Origin: Penelope pileata
Taxonomy: Eukaryota; Chordata; Aves; Galliformes; Cracidae
Length of the DNA: 64,000 nucleotides
Assembly (NCBI GenBank): GCA_013396635.1
Contig: WBMW01004833.1
Span: 62,001-126,000 of the forward strand
Direction of reading: 5' to 3'
The notes under the pieces are model-generated. The model searched no databases, was not told the DNA's origin, and saw nothing but the letters and a program-made list of their open reading frames with translations. The position numbers and the translations under genes were made by a program. This document shows positions 13,046 to 26,663 of the stretch, one piece after another (within the stretch, counting starts at the first letter, position 1; every line of letters starts with the position of its first letter).

Positions 13046-14817
13046 AGCGTGATTCAGGGATGCTCCCTACGTCCTTCTTAGTTTCTGTCTTTGCAGTTCA
13101 AAGAAATCAGTGCAGAACCGTGAGCAGGCATCTGCTAACGGTGCCACAAACTCAAAAAAAAAGTCACTTTTGCCACGTTTCTAAAGTTTATTCAGATGCC
13201 TTCTCCAGAAGTGCAGTATTCCCATTGCTTTAGGCTTTGATTCTAAGGATTTGATGATGAGGGGTGCTGAATATACACAAATCTCTTTTAACATCTTCCC
13301 CAAATCAAGCTTTAAATTTACATGTTTCTGTGAAATTAATTGTACATTAAATTCACCAACTGCAAACGCACGCTGCCAAACACTCCCGCTTTGGATCTCA
13401 TTCCTTCCCTCTTCACTCTCCTCTTCCATCTTGAAAATTCTCCTGGCGCCTCGGGATGACAAAGGAAGGTCCTGATCCCTGCTTGGCAGGAATGCGGGAC
13501 GGCTGAGCCCAGTCGCCTGCCATCACAACAACACTTTTTATAATCCCTTTCTTAAACATATCAGACCAAATTTCAGAGTGCTGAGGTTTTTGTTCTTCAA
13601 AAGAGCTCCGCTCTTTGGATGAGAAGGCTGCTCCCGACCCTACTCCTCCAGCAGCCAGAAAGCTGCTCCCAGCCGCAGCCCGCATCTGCTCTGTCCCTGC
13701 CCCTCATCTCCTCTGCCGCTGTTTCAGCCCAGTGTCCTCCCCCTTTCCACTTTCTGGTGCTTCCAGTGACCAGGAACACTTCATTTTGCTACACTAGTAA
13801 GGCTTAAATTTTCAGATTTCCTCTGAGATGATAAGTGAGCACTCCCTGGCCATCTTAATACCCACTCCCACCCTCGTTTTTCTCTGCATTTTTGGCAATT
13901 CAATTTCATCTTTCTGGAGTGCCGGTGGAGCTCTGTGTGGTACTGGCGATGCTTTCTCTTCCAAGGCACTTTCCCCTCAGTGCTGAGCAGGATTATGTCT
14001 CCTGATGGATACAGCACCTTCCCACTTACAGACGTCCTGTGATGTGTTAGGAAATCGCATCCTCTCTTGCTCTGTCGGTTCCAGTGTACACCCAACAGCA
14101 GGGAACTGCATCACAACTCTGAGTGTCTGTCCTGGTGCCCCCTCCCTCCCCACTCTCTTTATTCTGTTCTGTATCTCAAGGTATCAGTATCGGTTCTTTC
14201 TGTACGATCTCCTGCTCCATCTTCTATCAAGAGTAGCTCTGTCTGCAAAAAGCATTTGGCTGCACATTGGTGATGTGCCTGAAGGTGCTCCTTAAAATAA
14301 ACAGATCTATGGTTAGTATCCAAGATTCATGGCAAAGAGAACCCCCCTGCTTAATACTTTCAAAGCCAAGATTTCTCATTTTCCTCCCTTCTGCCACCTC
14401 CTCATGCTTCTTACCGTGTACCTATGGGCCAGCTTTGTCTCCACCCGTAACGCCTTTGTGAAGGTCTGTCAGATGTTTAACCCAATTCCAGAGGAATGAC
14501 ATCTGTCTCTTACACAGGTTTTGGAAAGCAACTAAAGGAAGCTATTAAGTTCACTGAAGTCAGTGTACCTCTTTAGTAAATAAATACATTTTATTCAATA
14601 TACACCTGTCAGATGCCATTTCTTCCTCTGGACTCTGTTCCAAGCCTTTGTGAATTCCTGGCAGATCTGTGGGTACCCGGATGACTTTTCCCTTGCTGTC
14701 CATAAGCACCAGCTGCAGGGGTGGGCACAGCCCTGCTCCTGAGGGCAGCGAGCAGGACTGCACAGCCACGCGGCTGGAGGTAACAGAGTGACCCTGCTCT
14801 GCTGCTGCTCTCCAAAA
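13046..14817. other. Non-coding stretch, no gene recognised
   Basis: Base composition falls back to ordinary levels directly after the island. I see no exon or transposon. A minus-strand open frame at 14560-14769 is followed by AATAAA on that strand near 14590, but it matches no protein I know and I do not call it. Confidence 0.5.
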
Positions 14818-15140
14818 TCACAGAATCACGGAACTGCAGGGGTTGGAAGGGACCTCTGGAGGTCACCGAGCCCAACCCCCTGCCAGAGCAGCTCCCTGCA
14901 GCAGTCACACAGGCGGGCGTCCAGAAGGGGCTGGGATATCTGCAGGGAAGGAGACCCCACCCCTCCCTGGGCAGCCTGTGCCAGGGCTTCGGCACCCGCA
15001 CCGGGAAGGAGTTCTTGTGCACGTTGGTGCGGAACTTCCTGNGCATGCAGTTCCTCCTCCCCAGGTGCAGGACTCTGCACTTGCTCTTGTTGAACCTCAT
15101 ACAATTTCTTACTGCCCAGTGAAGCTGTCTCGCCACTGAC
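14818..15140 (-). mobile_element. CR1 LINE fragment, 3' end
   Basis: The plus strand opens with 'tcacagaatcacggaactgc' and continues 'ggttggaagggacctctgg', the reverse complement of a CR1 3' terminus, followed by the C-terminal part of ORF2 (the conserved 'cctgggcagcctgtgccagg' stretch). There is one ambiguous base at 15042. It is 5' truncated. It resembles the copy at 18959-19182 closely, so both probably belong to one subfamily. Confidence 0.93.
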
Positions 15141-18100
15141 CATGCCCCCATGCACTTCTCGCCTCCCAGTTACAGGAGACTGTGTCCCTTTCAGCAGGGT
15201 GCATGGATGGAGGGCAAGGAGCCCAACTTTTACAGTGAAATTTAATAAACCTGTAGCACTTACCTGCCTAAAACCTTCCAGGCCTGAGCTGGCACTCTGG
15301 AGCTCATGCTTGTTCAGTCGAGCTTCTCACCTTGCAAACTGGGTAAAACTGCTCGCATAGATCAGTCTGTACTGAACACAAACATTCAAAACTGAGCATT
15401 TTGCTTTTTTTTTTTTTTTTCGTTCTCTCATGGTCTGAGAAAACAAAAATCTTGCAAAAATAAGATATAGATACAAATAATTCTTGCATTGTGGGACTCA
15501 CGTGATGGAAACTTCAGCTGCGAATGATTATGATGTAATGAACACTAAATGGCTAGAACACGTTGGATCTGGAGAATTTGTCTCCTTCGCAGCCACAGAG
15601 GATTTGGTCGCTGACCACAAACATTGTCATTTCGTATTTCACATTCTCAGGGAGAATCGCTTGGCAGGGCTGAGGTGATGTCATTACGGTGAGGAAACCA
15701 CAGGACGAATTCTTGCTTTGCACTGCAGAAAAATACGAGGAAGAGGAAGATGGGCAGCTGCACATTTCTTCTCAGCTGGTTCCCCCTGCTCGTGTGAGCC
15801 ACCCGGTGCTCGTTTCTGTTCGGCAGCACATGGCCCCAAGCTGTTCTGTCACTGTGGGACAAAGACAGAGCTGTAGGTGTGTTTGCCTGCATGGCCATAT
15901 GGTGCAGCCCTGATCGGCGCGGGGAGAGCAGCAGGCAGAGCCAGGATTGGGCCCGAGCTTGCTTGCAAGTCCCTGACAGAGGCCGGGCGGATTTTGTTTG
16001 CCACGTGTGCCTGCTTTTGTAATACACATAACAGCAACTTTACAGAAATGTGTAACATCTCACATGGTTCAAGGACTTAGTGTTCCTGGTGGTGTGCCAC
16101 TAGCTTAGTTAAGTTTCAATTGGTGTGCTATCTTTATCCAAAAAAACAACTTCAGCACCTGATCTTTCCATTCCTATGATGGAAGCTGACTGAAAACACA
16201 ATTGCAAGCATTATGTGCACACGTCATGTTTGTGGGATCAACTTTGGGGCTTTCTTCTTGAAGTGTTATTGCAACAGCGGTGAAGCACGTCCCACAGAAC
16301 CCTGCCAAGGGACAAAATGGAAAAGCTTATTTGGTATCTACAGCAGGATTCAGCCAGGCTTCAGACACGCAAATCCAAACCTGTCACCCAAAAACGCATC
16401 CACTGAATGCTGGAGAGTCTCGTTAGCTGCTCCCCGGTCACAAACCCACCCAGGCAAAGCAACTGAGGTGCAAAACCACAGACACAGCCCAACACTTCTG
16501 GCCACTTCTGCCAAATTCTTGCTGCCCAAATGGAAGGAACGAGGCACAGGAGGAACTCGTGAGGGCACTGAGCAAGGCGTAGGAAATCCATGAGCCTGAT
16601 GGCTCAGTCACCCAGGGAACCGAGCTGTACATGCTTCTTCTCACATTCACAGTCTGCCTACACATTTCTGTTGTTTTTTCTTTTTTTTCTTTCTTTCTTT
16701 TTTTTTTTTTTTTTAAGATATCAGCAACTATCAAAAGAAAAACTAAGCTCAACTGTCAGCAGAAAGCCTTTTTCCCCGTGCAGGAACAAAGTTGCATTAT
16801 TTTTGATCCACACTTTTGAAGAAGGTGTACTTCTCCATCAGTTATTCCTGCAGATAAAACAACTGCAGAATGGCTTATTGAAGCTTAGAATGTGAATAAA
16901 GAGCAAGATTTAGTACCTTGTATACAAATTAAGCAATAGCTTGAATGTCTCAATCAATCTGTTTAATTTCAAGCTAAATTAATCCCTGAAGTTGTTACCA
17001 TTACAGGGAAAAGTGATCTTGGCATTTAGTCTTTCACATCGCCAGGTTAAAGCCAAGGGTTTTTTTGTGCAACTCTCATTACCATTTGCTGTAAGTCGTA
17101 CCGAACCACTTCCATGTATTCATTTTAGCAGTTTGTGTCAGCCACCACCACGGCACTCGAATGCCAGCCCTGCAAAAAACATGCAAACAAATTAAATCGG
17201 AATTATTTAGCTAACGTAAATCCTCAAACCACAGATTTCTTGTTCTGTCTGTCAAGCTAGAACACCGGCATTCGGAAATGTGATATCTGATTTTGAAGTA
17301 AAAAAGTTGCCTGAATTCCCTTAATACCCTGACTCACTTGTTGAGTTCATACAGAAATAGGAGTCCATTTCCCAGAATCTCAGCACCAAGGTAGTATGTT
17401 CTGCATTGCAGTATGCAAAGCAACACTGGAAATGCATTACCCCAGTCGAGAAGACGTGACACAGCTATGCCAGTAGGCAGTAGAGAACAAGGTGCGATTA
17501 AAAGTAGTTTCATTTCAAAATACGTTCAGTCTTTGCAAGTCACCATAAGACCATGTACTGCGTTATGTTTAAAGGTCGTCATCTAGACATGGAACTGTCC
17601 GACAAACACTGCACTGAACCAGGAGCTTAAAAGTCAGCAACCAGACGTTTCCTTGCAGAGCAGGCTCCTTCCAGGCCTTGGTGCCTGTTTCAGTGTCTGA
17701 ACAGCGGTGGTGGTGGGCACTGGGAGGAGGTGTGCAAAAAAAGGGGCTGTTTTGTTTGGTTTTGTGCTGATTTTTAAAGCTAGAGAACAGCCTCCAACGT
17801 CAGCACGCCAGGATTAAAGGCCACATCAGACAGGGTTTGGAATCTGTATGCTCTGTTCCCAAGAGCACTTAAGAGTTCTCCAGATGGGAGACATCGCATT
17901 GCAAGCTTGTCAAAAGAGCGTCTGGGCTCCGAAAGAAATAGATGGATGTGCTTGAGAGAGAGGTAAAACCTGGGAGGAGGTGGAATCAGGCTGCACAGGC
18001 TGTTACTGCTCGTGCCACAGACGCGAATTTCCTTGCAACTCCTCTGCCCTCGCAGCCTCACAGCAGTCTGCCAATGGACAACAACAGCCCAGCAGAGCTG

Positions 18101-18958
18101 AGCAAAATACTCAGGATTCGTCACGTGGTGAAGTGAAATTCCTCTGCTGCCCTCCTCTCCCCTCACACCCCGGGGCACGTGTGTCACACACACATGGAGC
18201 AAGAGCTACCATGGGAAGAGCTTCCAAGGGAGCACACAGACAGCGAGGGCTACAAGCACACAGAACATGCACACAAGTGAAACCCGCTCAGAAGTGCCGC
18301 GTTTGATGGCACAGAGTGGACCAGAGCTGCTGGCTTTCAGCACACCTTCCCCAGTGCTTTTCCGTGGGTGTGTATCGCCCTGAGGAAGGCCATCTGCCCC
18401 ATTTTTCCCTTCTCTCAGCCACATCCCGAACTTCAGACTTGTGAAAGTACACTCAGGGTACTGATGAGGTTTGAAATGTCTGTGATGCCGTGAGCCGACA
18501 GTTTATTGCGTGGCATTCACAGCCTGCTGTGCTGCTGGAGTGAGAACCTGAGTGGCACGAGTCTGGGTAGATACACAGGCATGAATGTAACTGCCTCACA
18601 TATACACACACAATTAATGGACAGCATAGGCAAAGGCTTCTGACTGAAATACGTTAAGGAAGATATGATTACAAAGAATTCTGATACATTTTGAAGACTG
18701 TGTAAATCCCTTTCTCCCCAGAGAGATTTGTCAAGTCAGTCAGCAGGAAAGAAAACAACTGAGTCCCAAAGTCCCACATGGATCATTGGAGTTCTCTTCC
18801 ATTAAAAAAGCATAGAGTTAACAAGAAAATAATTTTAAAATAGGCTTTTTGTTATACGTAATTGCAAGCTTGCACTGCGTCCAAATCACCTTTTTCACCT
18901 TTCAGGGAGTCAGATTTTTTGCACCTGGTCAGCTACTTTGGTGGCACCGTGTCCATTT
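15141..18958. other. Non-coding stretch with pyrimidine tracts
   Basis: No gene or transposon is recognised. There is a poly(T) run at 15405-15420 and a pure pyrimidine tract at 16674-16714 (TTTC/T units). The many open frames at 15.6-16.1 kb and 17.8-18.3 kb overlap on both strands and look like chance. Confidence 0.5.
16674..16714. repeat. Polypyrimidine (T/C) tract
   Basis: An uninterrupted tract of T with scattered C, ending in a run of T. It could be a decayed poly(A)-type tail on the minus strand or a simple repeat; no retrocopy body is recognisable beside it. Confidence 0.85.
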
Positions 18959-19182
18959 CACGGAATCACAGAACTGCAGGGGTTGGAAGGGACCTCCAGA
19001 GAACACCCAGTCCAACTCCTGCTAGAACGGGTTCCCTGCAGCAGTCACACAGGTGGGAATCCAGACGGGTCTGGGACATCTCCAGGGAAGGAGGCTCCAC
19101 ACCTCCCTGGGCAGCTGTTCCAGGGCTCCATCACCTGCACCATGAAGTTCTTACACACGTTTGTGTGAAACTTCCTGTGCTC
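18959..19182 (-). mobile_element. CR1 LINE fragment, 3' end
   Basis: It begins 'cacggaatcacagaactgc' and 'ggttggaagggacctcca' on the plus strand, the reverse complement of the CR1 3' end, and runs through the same ORF2 C-terminal segment as the copy at 14.8 kb, including 'cctccctgggcagctgttcc'. It is strongly 5' truncated. The left boundary is clear; the right boundary is approximate. Confidence 0.92.
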
Positions 19183-20566
19183 CATCTCACTTCAGGGATT
19201 GTGAGAATACAATTCCTGGTCTGAGTCCCATTTAGGGAAGCTGATTTCTACCCATCCTGAGGCTCCTCTTACAGGGATCCATGCCTCTCACAGGGGATCA
19301 ATCTGTTTTCTTCACTTTGATCCAAGAGTCAAGGATGGATTACTAGATCAGTCACTGCTGCTGTCCCATAACAGCTGCAGCATTGCTAATACAAAACAGG
19401 ACAAAACCCTCCTTTTGTTCCTATATTGTTCAAAACCTGCTGTGCCAAAGGTTTGGTGGAGGGTTAGTTCTTGCATGGTATCGGCTGCGGTGCAGCGCAG
19501 GTGTCTGCCCGCTTCCCGTGAGAGCCCCTTCGATGAACATTTCTTGACATCTTGCTTTCCCAAGCTGCCATCACAGCAGCAGCAGCAGCAGCCAGCTCCT
19601 TACAACAGATCTGTAATTAAATTAAACAGCACGGTTAAATTAGACTCAGATGCTCTGAGCTATTGCATGGACTTGATGATATCTCTCAGGCACCAGCACC
19701 GTTTTTGTGGATAAGAGTTCATCTGAAAGAGCTCAGCATGTGCCAGTTGTTGCCTTGTGCAACTGCTAACATTATGCAACGCTGGCCAGACAAAAGTCAG
19801 ACCCTGAGCAAAGCTGTCCTTTGTCAGGACAGACCAGCATGTGGTGCCACGAATCACCCAGCTACGGAAAATAGGAAGCGGAGAAGCAGAATAGCTCATT
19901 TCCAGCTCAGAGCTGAAGCCCTCTGGGAACATCAGGGATAACGGGGGGAAGCATGCACAACACTTTTTCTCTGTTTGTAAGCTCTGGATAATAGGAAAGA
20001 TAAAGTCAATGAAAGATAATATTATTTTTCTGTGTGTTTTGTTCTGAATTACCCAATATTCATAGCGGTTATGTCAGACAGGAAGGCATAAAATGATCTG
20101 GGAGAAAAGTCCCTGTTTAGTCTGAAACACACAACATATGAAGGTGGACTACTTAAACTTTGTATTTCTACACTTACAGAGCTTTTAATTTGTGAAGAAG
20201 AGAAGACAGCACAGATAATTGCACTTTTTAAAGGCTGTGATAGAAATCAGCAGAGTTTCATTATTCAGCAACTTACAGTGTGCAGGGCTGTGCTCACAGA
20301 AGCACGTGAATGGAGCAGTCTGCTTCTGAGCAACACATGGCACTGGAAATAACACCACCCAAATAAACGTGTGAGTGGAATGACAGAACCATAAGGAATC
20401 GCTCTGTTGCAAAATAAAGAGAGAAACCAGAATATTTTTTAACAGAACAGATGCCAGTGAGGCTGAATGTGAAAGTTGCAGCTTTCCTTGTTGAGGAAGC
20501 ATCTGTTGTCTGAGCTTCTAGAACATGGAACTTGTGTACTGGATGTGAATGTATATTCATGTATAT
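19183..20566. other. Non-coding stretch, no gene recognised
   Basis: No exon or transposon is recognised. A short (CAG) run of about six units lies at 19574-19592. Minus-strand open frames at 20294-20978 extend into the mariner and are not conserved coding sequence as far as I can tell. Confidence 0.5.
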
Positions 20567-21722
20567 ACGAGGGCTGCTCCGAAAGCCATGCCTCCTGTGC
20601 TGTGCTGCTGCCCCACGGCTCCAGAGGCGGATGTTGGCGGCCCGGCAGCAGAGGCTGACCCTTCCCCCCCAGCTCCCGTCCCGCGCTGTGGCCGTGTGAC
20701 AGATGGCAGCAGAGGGGCACTCGGACCCCATGGCGTCTGACAGGGGAGTGCGGGGGGAGCCGAGGGGGGCACTGAATTCCTCCCTGCAGCAACAACGGCA
20801 CCCACTGACATTCATCGACGCTGCTGAACGCTGATGGAGCCCAGCCAGGGGCTGGGAGCACAGGGAGGGTGCTGGGGCGTTTCTGCAGGGGGGACAGGGA
20901 CGTGAAAGACGAGCCATGTTCTGGATGGCCATGCACAGCTGTCAGACCACAAAATGATGAGCGTCTCCATGACCTCATCCATGTGAATCAGCATATTACC
21001 ACCAGGGAACTCTGTACGGAGCTGAATTTCAGCTTCAATGTGTTGGAAACAGTGGTGGCAACATTGGAATATTGCAAAGGTTGTGCCAGGTGGGTCCCAT
21101 GGATGTTGACGTGAGAACAGAAGGAACTCCATATACAAGTTTGTCAGGACCTACTGAGCCAATACACTGTCTGTTGGGATAGAGAAGGAAGGGCTGATCC
21201 TTCTGCATTGCCTGGGATCCAGGCACACCATCAGCTCTGCCCGCAGCATCACGGTGCTGACTGAGCTGAAGGGCCGAGCGTGCAGAGCCGGGCCAGAGCA
21301 GCAGCCAGCCTTTCCCTTGCACCATGATAACGCCAGGCCCCGTACCAGTTTGCAGAGCGTGGAGCACGTTGCCAGTCGTGGCTGGGCTGTCCTCCCACAG
21401 CCAGCCCAGAGCCCGGGCTTGGTGCTTTCTGACTGCCATCAGTTCAGGCTGGTGGCAGATGGGCTGCGTGGGCAGCGTGTTCCTAGCAGCAGCAGCATCC
21501 CAGCAGCTGGGGGTCAGTGGTCGCCGCTGCTGGTGCAGGTTTTAGGAGCGTGGTGTGCAGGCTCTTGTTCATTGCTGGTGGAAGTGCATAGCTGGTGGTG
21601 GTGACTGTGTTGGAAACTAATGTTTTGTCGCTGAGAATTTGCTCAAACAGTGTTACTGTGCTCTTTGTTACATTTTCCAGGGAAATAGATGAGAGGCATT
21701 ACTTTCAGCGCAACCATGAGTT
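20567..21722 (+). mobile_element. Mariner DNA transposon, Galluhop-like, internally deleted
   Basis: The element starts after a TA with 'CGAGGGCTGCTCCGAAAG' and ends with 'GAGGCATTACTTTCAGCGCA', whose reverse complement matches the left end at most positions, so the terminal inverted repeats are visible. Inside lie recognisable pieces of a Tc1/mariner transposase in more than one frame. At about 1.15 kb the total is a little shorter than an intact mariner (about 1.3 kb). Mutations, stops and a missing middle show that it is dead. The exact ends are uncertain by a few bases. Confidence 0.9.
20869..21604 (+). pseudogene. Mariner transposase relic, lacking first catalytic region
   Basis: Residues coded from 20869 show the DNA-binding half of a mariner transposase (a 'DEPCSGWP' linker, an 'ITTRELCTELNFS' helix-turn-helix-like part, then 'CARWVPWMLT'). 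After a stop at 21112-21114 the sequence continues in frame as 'VCQDLLSQY'. From 21254 on, in another frame, the C-terminal half follows with 'HDNARPRTS' (second catalytic Asp) and 'SDCHQF' (third Asp of the DD34D set). The segment that should hold the first catalytic Asp, between 'LLSQY' and a 'WDREG' remnant, is absent. The gene is therefore frameshifted, interrupted and internally deleted. Confidence 0.88.
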
Positions 21723-24700
21723 ACTACACACATGGTTTTACACTGATGTGTCTATATTATTGAAATAAAGAACATTGCAAGATCTTCTGTTGCAACCAAC
21801 CACCCATATTCCAAACCTACCATTTCCCTTTTTCTTTTTTAATAAATTCTTTAGAAGCAATGCAGAAATTCATTAAACCAAAATGAAGAAGATAGGAACA
21901 ATGATGTGAAAAGGAGAAGAAAAACCAGAGTTTTGCACACATCCATTATATTTCCAGTTGCATTTTATTTTTGCGATTTTACAAAATCATCTATTAATGT
22001 ATTTTCAGGCAATAAAATTTCTACAAAAGGTTAGCCAAAATAAAAGTATGATACTCACATACAACATGACTGATTCAGTATTACTCTTGGAAATACGACC
22101 TCTGTTCTTTATTTTTAGTTTTTACCTTCAGCATGATGATGCACAATAGAAAAGAAGCAACTGTTGGTAAGAATTCGAGGTCAAAGGCTATTAAAAAACT
22201 TCATTGTCTTCAGCATTGATAGCAATTCCAACAGGACTGTGATGCTGAAAACCTTGGAGCTCAGACTTCCTATCTCCTACATCAGACTCCATAGGGTTTG
22301 TTTTCTTTATTTAATTGTATGAAAGGTCAAGCTGGCTCCTAGGACTGCTTGAAACTGTCGCATTTTCAACTCCCATTAGCAGGAATTACCTACGTGCACC
22401 AGTGGTAGGATAAACTCTGACAGAATCCATTTCTAAGTAAAAAGCAGGTTTAAAGACAGATTTCTATCAGTGCGTTTTACATGGGGATGGAAGAGTTTTG
22501 ATTTGATCCCCACTCTACAGGGGTGCCTGTTATTGGAACCATGCGGCATCCGCGTGGTACGTCGGGTGTAGTACTGCTGCTGTCAGCATTTGCTTTAACA
22601 TCTGATGCAATATATTATAAAGATTTGAACAATCATAACTAAAATTTGTTGGGAAGACTTGAAACAAAGGATTGAGTAAAGTTGAAAACTTATGGAAACA
22701 ATACGATCTGAAATGTTACAAAAAGAAACCCAGTACCCACATGGGAACTATTCTACAAGCTTCTCCGAAAATTTTAATCAGACATGCCTAACAAAAGTAA
22801 TGAAACTAACTTCTACACAAACAAAAACATGCATACTTTCCAACAAAGGGACTGAACACTACAGTTAGCGTTTTTAGGACTGCCATGCACAGGAATACTC
22901 GGTGCATTCTGATGCCAGAAAACTTTTAGAGAACTGCACAGCCAACGAGCAGAATAATTTCCAATGCACACCTGTCTATCAGGCCATTTTCCACTGTTTC
23001 CCACCACGAAGGCTGTATTTACATTAACGCTTATGCTGCAATACTACCAGGTTTTTTCTGTCTAGCTTCATTTGGCCCTACTAAACCACAGATGAGGCTT
23101 TTCCATCTGAAACTCACACACTGATAACCACCATGTCCAGCACAGCCTGATGTATTTAAACTTCCCCAAAAGCTGTTGCTATTGATGCCTATAAATGTTG
23201 CAACAATCCAGAATTGGGACAAGTCTCCTAGAAGTTACGGACGAGCTCCGATGGAACGGTTGTTTCTCAAAGTAACCTAGAGCTTTGCTGTAAATTACAC
23301 AGCACAGAGTCTGAGGACATAAGGCTTGGAAATAGAGATTTGTCACACAATTAATACTTCGTAATACATAAATCACCGCTTCAGCAGTTTTCAGACTCTT
23401 GTGGAAACATAAACACACGCAACCTTAAGTTAAAGAGGCTGTGTGTGTAACTTCTAGAAGTGAAGAAACAAAACCCCCAGAGACATTGACCAAAATTTCA
23501 TAGAAATTGTCACTAGAAGAAATAAAGCCTGCACTTCAGATCAGGATATGAACACGCAAAACACTTTGATTTTTGATCTGTACCTCAGAAGACTGCCTTC
23601 ATCTTTATGAAAATTCTTCATTCTCCATTGAGGCCGCGAAGTCTTCTCTGCTCAACATGATCTGCATTCATTCTAACATCTTGAAAGCTGCAGTAACTGT
23701 TGAAAGCATGTGAAAAGAAGTGCACAAGATCAGCTACATATTTGTCTCTGTGCAATTTCTATTTGTGCTTCCAGTTTGTATTTCTAACCCTACAGCTCAT
23801 AAAAACAGTAACCCACTACAGAATAATGGATTTATTGGAAAACACCAAAGTAAAAATGATTGGGTGAAATTCTGCTCTGCTTTCAAGAGATGGGAGAGGA
23901 ACTGAGAGACCTTGCCTTGCACAGAGGTTTACCATGCCGTGGCCTCCTGGGCAGGAGCACTGGACACAGCCTTTACACTGTGGGTTCTTTTCCTTTGTAG
24001 AGCAACACCACCTCAGTCAGAGCCATCAGAAAGTGTCTGAGGCAACAAAGGTGATCCAAACAAAGGTAAAGACCTTGCTTCTCTGGCATCGACTTTAAAA
24101 AATAATACTAAAAAAAAAAAAAATTCTACTAGTGAGGATATTTACCAGGTGCAAAGGGACTGAAGAATTGACATGGAAACCTAAGAGCACATCTTAATAA
24201 ACAGCATACAACGTTTTCAAACATGCAAGAAACTACAAAAAGGGCATTTCAGATAGTAAAAGGTATTCTGTATTATTTGTTGTGACAGTTAAGTAAAGAA
24301 AATAAGAGTAGCACCAAAGGATTTGACCAGGAAAGCGGTCTGGCATCTATAGACTACTTTTGCATGTTCAAGATTATCACGACCCAAGGAAAGAGAATCT
24401 TGGTCTCAAGTGAGGTAAAGCCCTCCTTCTTAAAGGTGTTCTCTAGTCTGCTGTAGACAGCAACCTGAAAACAAGTTCCTGACTTGGGGGAACTCAGTCT
24501 GATCCATTAGGGCTGGTCTTCTGCTCAATGGCGTTCAGCGGAAGACTTCTGCTAACAGCAAGGCTGGACTCCAACACCAGCAATTGATATCTGCTTGATT
24601 CTGGTTCTGAACAGAGCCTTTTGAGGTCCCTTCCAAAATCTTTTTTTAAACAGCAAGATGCATTCAATTATTAATACATAAAGAAAAGTATTAAATAAGC

Positions 24701-26663
24701 CGTTCCCATAATGGAAGTTATGCTCACAATAGCCAAACACTGAAGCACCCAGATTTCATTACGAAGAGGAGCACAGCAAAGTTAAGACTGAGCTGAGGAC
24801 TTAGAAGTTACAAATATAATTTTTTGCTATTGTAAGTTCTGGTCAGTATTATTTTTCAGAGTATAAATTCCATCACAAATCATGAAAATCAAAGATTTTT
24901 TTTGAAGGGACACGTTAATATTAACCAAGGATGAAGTTTCTGGTTACAGCACGTTCAACTGTTCTGCTGGCAGAAGGAAAATAATGTATCTGAATTGTAA
25001 TTTTGTCTATCCTAGTGGTTGGCACACAGTTACTTATTTCCTCTTCTTTTTGGCTTCAACATATCTACTTGTAATTGCCAAAACTTTGGTATGATCCTAT
25101 ATAGACGTACACAAAAGCAATAAATCAAAGTAGAAGACTCAATTTTTTTGCTCAGTTTTGCCAATGAAAATGTTTCAAGAGAAACTTTTCAGCTTTCATT
25201 TCTTTTTCTTCCACTCTTACGAAATATTTATTATTTTTATAACAAATCAGTTATTAAAGAGTGATGGAACAACAGTAAGAAAATATCAAAGTACTCATAG
25301 TAAATTTGACTGTACTTTACCTACTGCCTCATTCTTAGCTTAAAAAGCCAGTTTCCAAAGCACAAATTGACCAAGAAGATTTGGGGATTTTGGAATTTCT
25401 CCTAAGATATATTTTCTCCCATCTACCATGCACCTAGGCTGCTTGTGTAATACACTGGACATTTATTTTTGTGTTAGAAAAATAAAGATGTTAGAGAACA
25501 AGGTTTCTAAAGAAGCAATGCTGTAGGGGCTTTGCTGATCACAAGCCACAGAACCATCAGAACACACAGGTCATGTACATTTACAGCAGTAACTTGCTAG
25601 TCCTTTTGATCACTGGTCAGCAGTCATACAGCTATCCAAATTGTTCTTGCTGTTAGACAACATACACAAAAGCACTCACTGAATTTAAAGACAGCTTCCA
25701 TAAGTTGCCATTAATATCCAGAATCACAACTCAGCCAAATGCTACGAATAAAATTTCTATTATGTGAACCAAATATTCCTAAAAGATTGAAAATTTGCCT
25801 CATTCCAGTTATCGATTCTGCATCAGTAGCACACATTTTGTCATTTGTTTACTTCGAGGGACCAATGCCTTCAGTTTCACCCCTGGTACACTGCACCTAT
25901 TGTTTCAATACATCACTTGCTGTATCCCAGCTGTCAGAATTCCTTTGCCATTTCTACGACCACAATAAGTCACTTAGGGATAAGCTTTGTACCCAGAGAA
26001 AGAAGCAATTTGAGACCCAAATTCAGTATCAATCAGGTATTTCAGAATACTAGTTTGATGACCCAAAGCACTGAGCTGGAACAGGAGAGACAGAAAGTGA
26101 GAGGGGTTCTGAGGGCACCGGCAGGGAACTGGCTGCATCTTTAACTTACATAGACACCAGGTACCCCACATTCACAAGCACTGTGGTTCTCAAACGCTAC
26201 AAACAAACAGAGTCACTAAATAAGCACAGAAGTTAGTATAAAGCATGAATGAACTATGAATATGATCTGTGCAAACCTCAACGCTGCTGCAACTTCATTT
26301 TTATCACTACAGGTCGCCTTCCAACGTAGGGACTTCATAAGCTTGGGTGGCGGTGGTAGAAGTTGTTCTTTGTTTCGTGTTTTTCTTTTTTTTTTTAAAT
26401 CACAAACATTGGGAAAAAATCTACAATTGAAGCCATAGTTTGAGCATAAATAATGACTCAGACAACTGTTCTTTATTTTCATTTTTGTTTTCACTGACTG
26501 AGAATGTAAATTGAACTTTAGTGCTATTGTGCTTTGTTCTCCCTCTCTGTGAAAATGTGTTCTGCATTAAAGTGCATGGATAAACTAGAACAGCTCCAAA
26601 TATCACCCTTCAGCTTTTGTATAACACAAGAGCCAAGAAAAGATAGAGAACGTGGTTTTATGA

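Noticed and set aside
14560..14769. Minus-strand frame with a nearby AATAAA, considered as a terminal exon
   Set aside because: No known protein and no convincing acceptor; it abuts a CR1 end, where AATAAA-like words are common by chance.
20294..20978. Overlapping 212- and 179-codon minus-strand frames
   Set aside because: They run into the left end of the mariner and overlap each other in different frames; no known domain.
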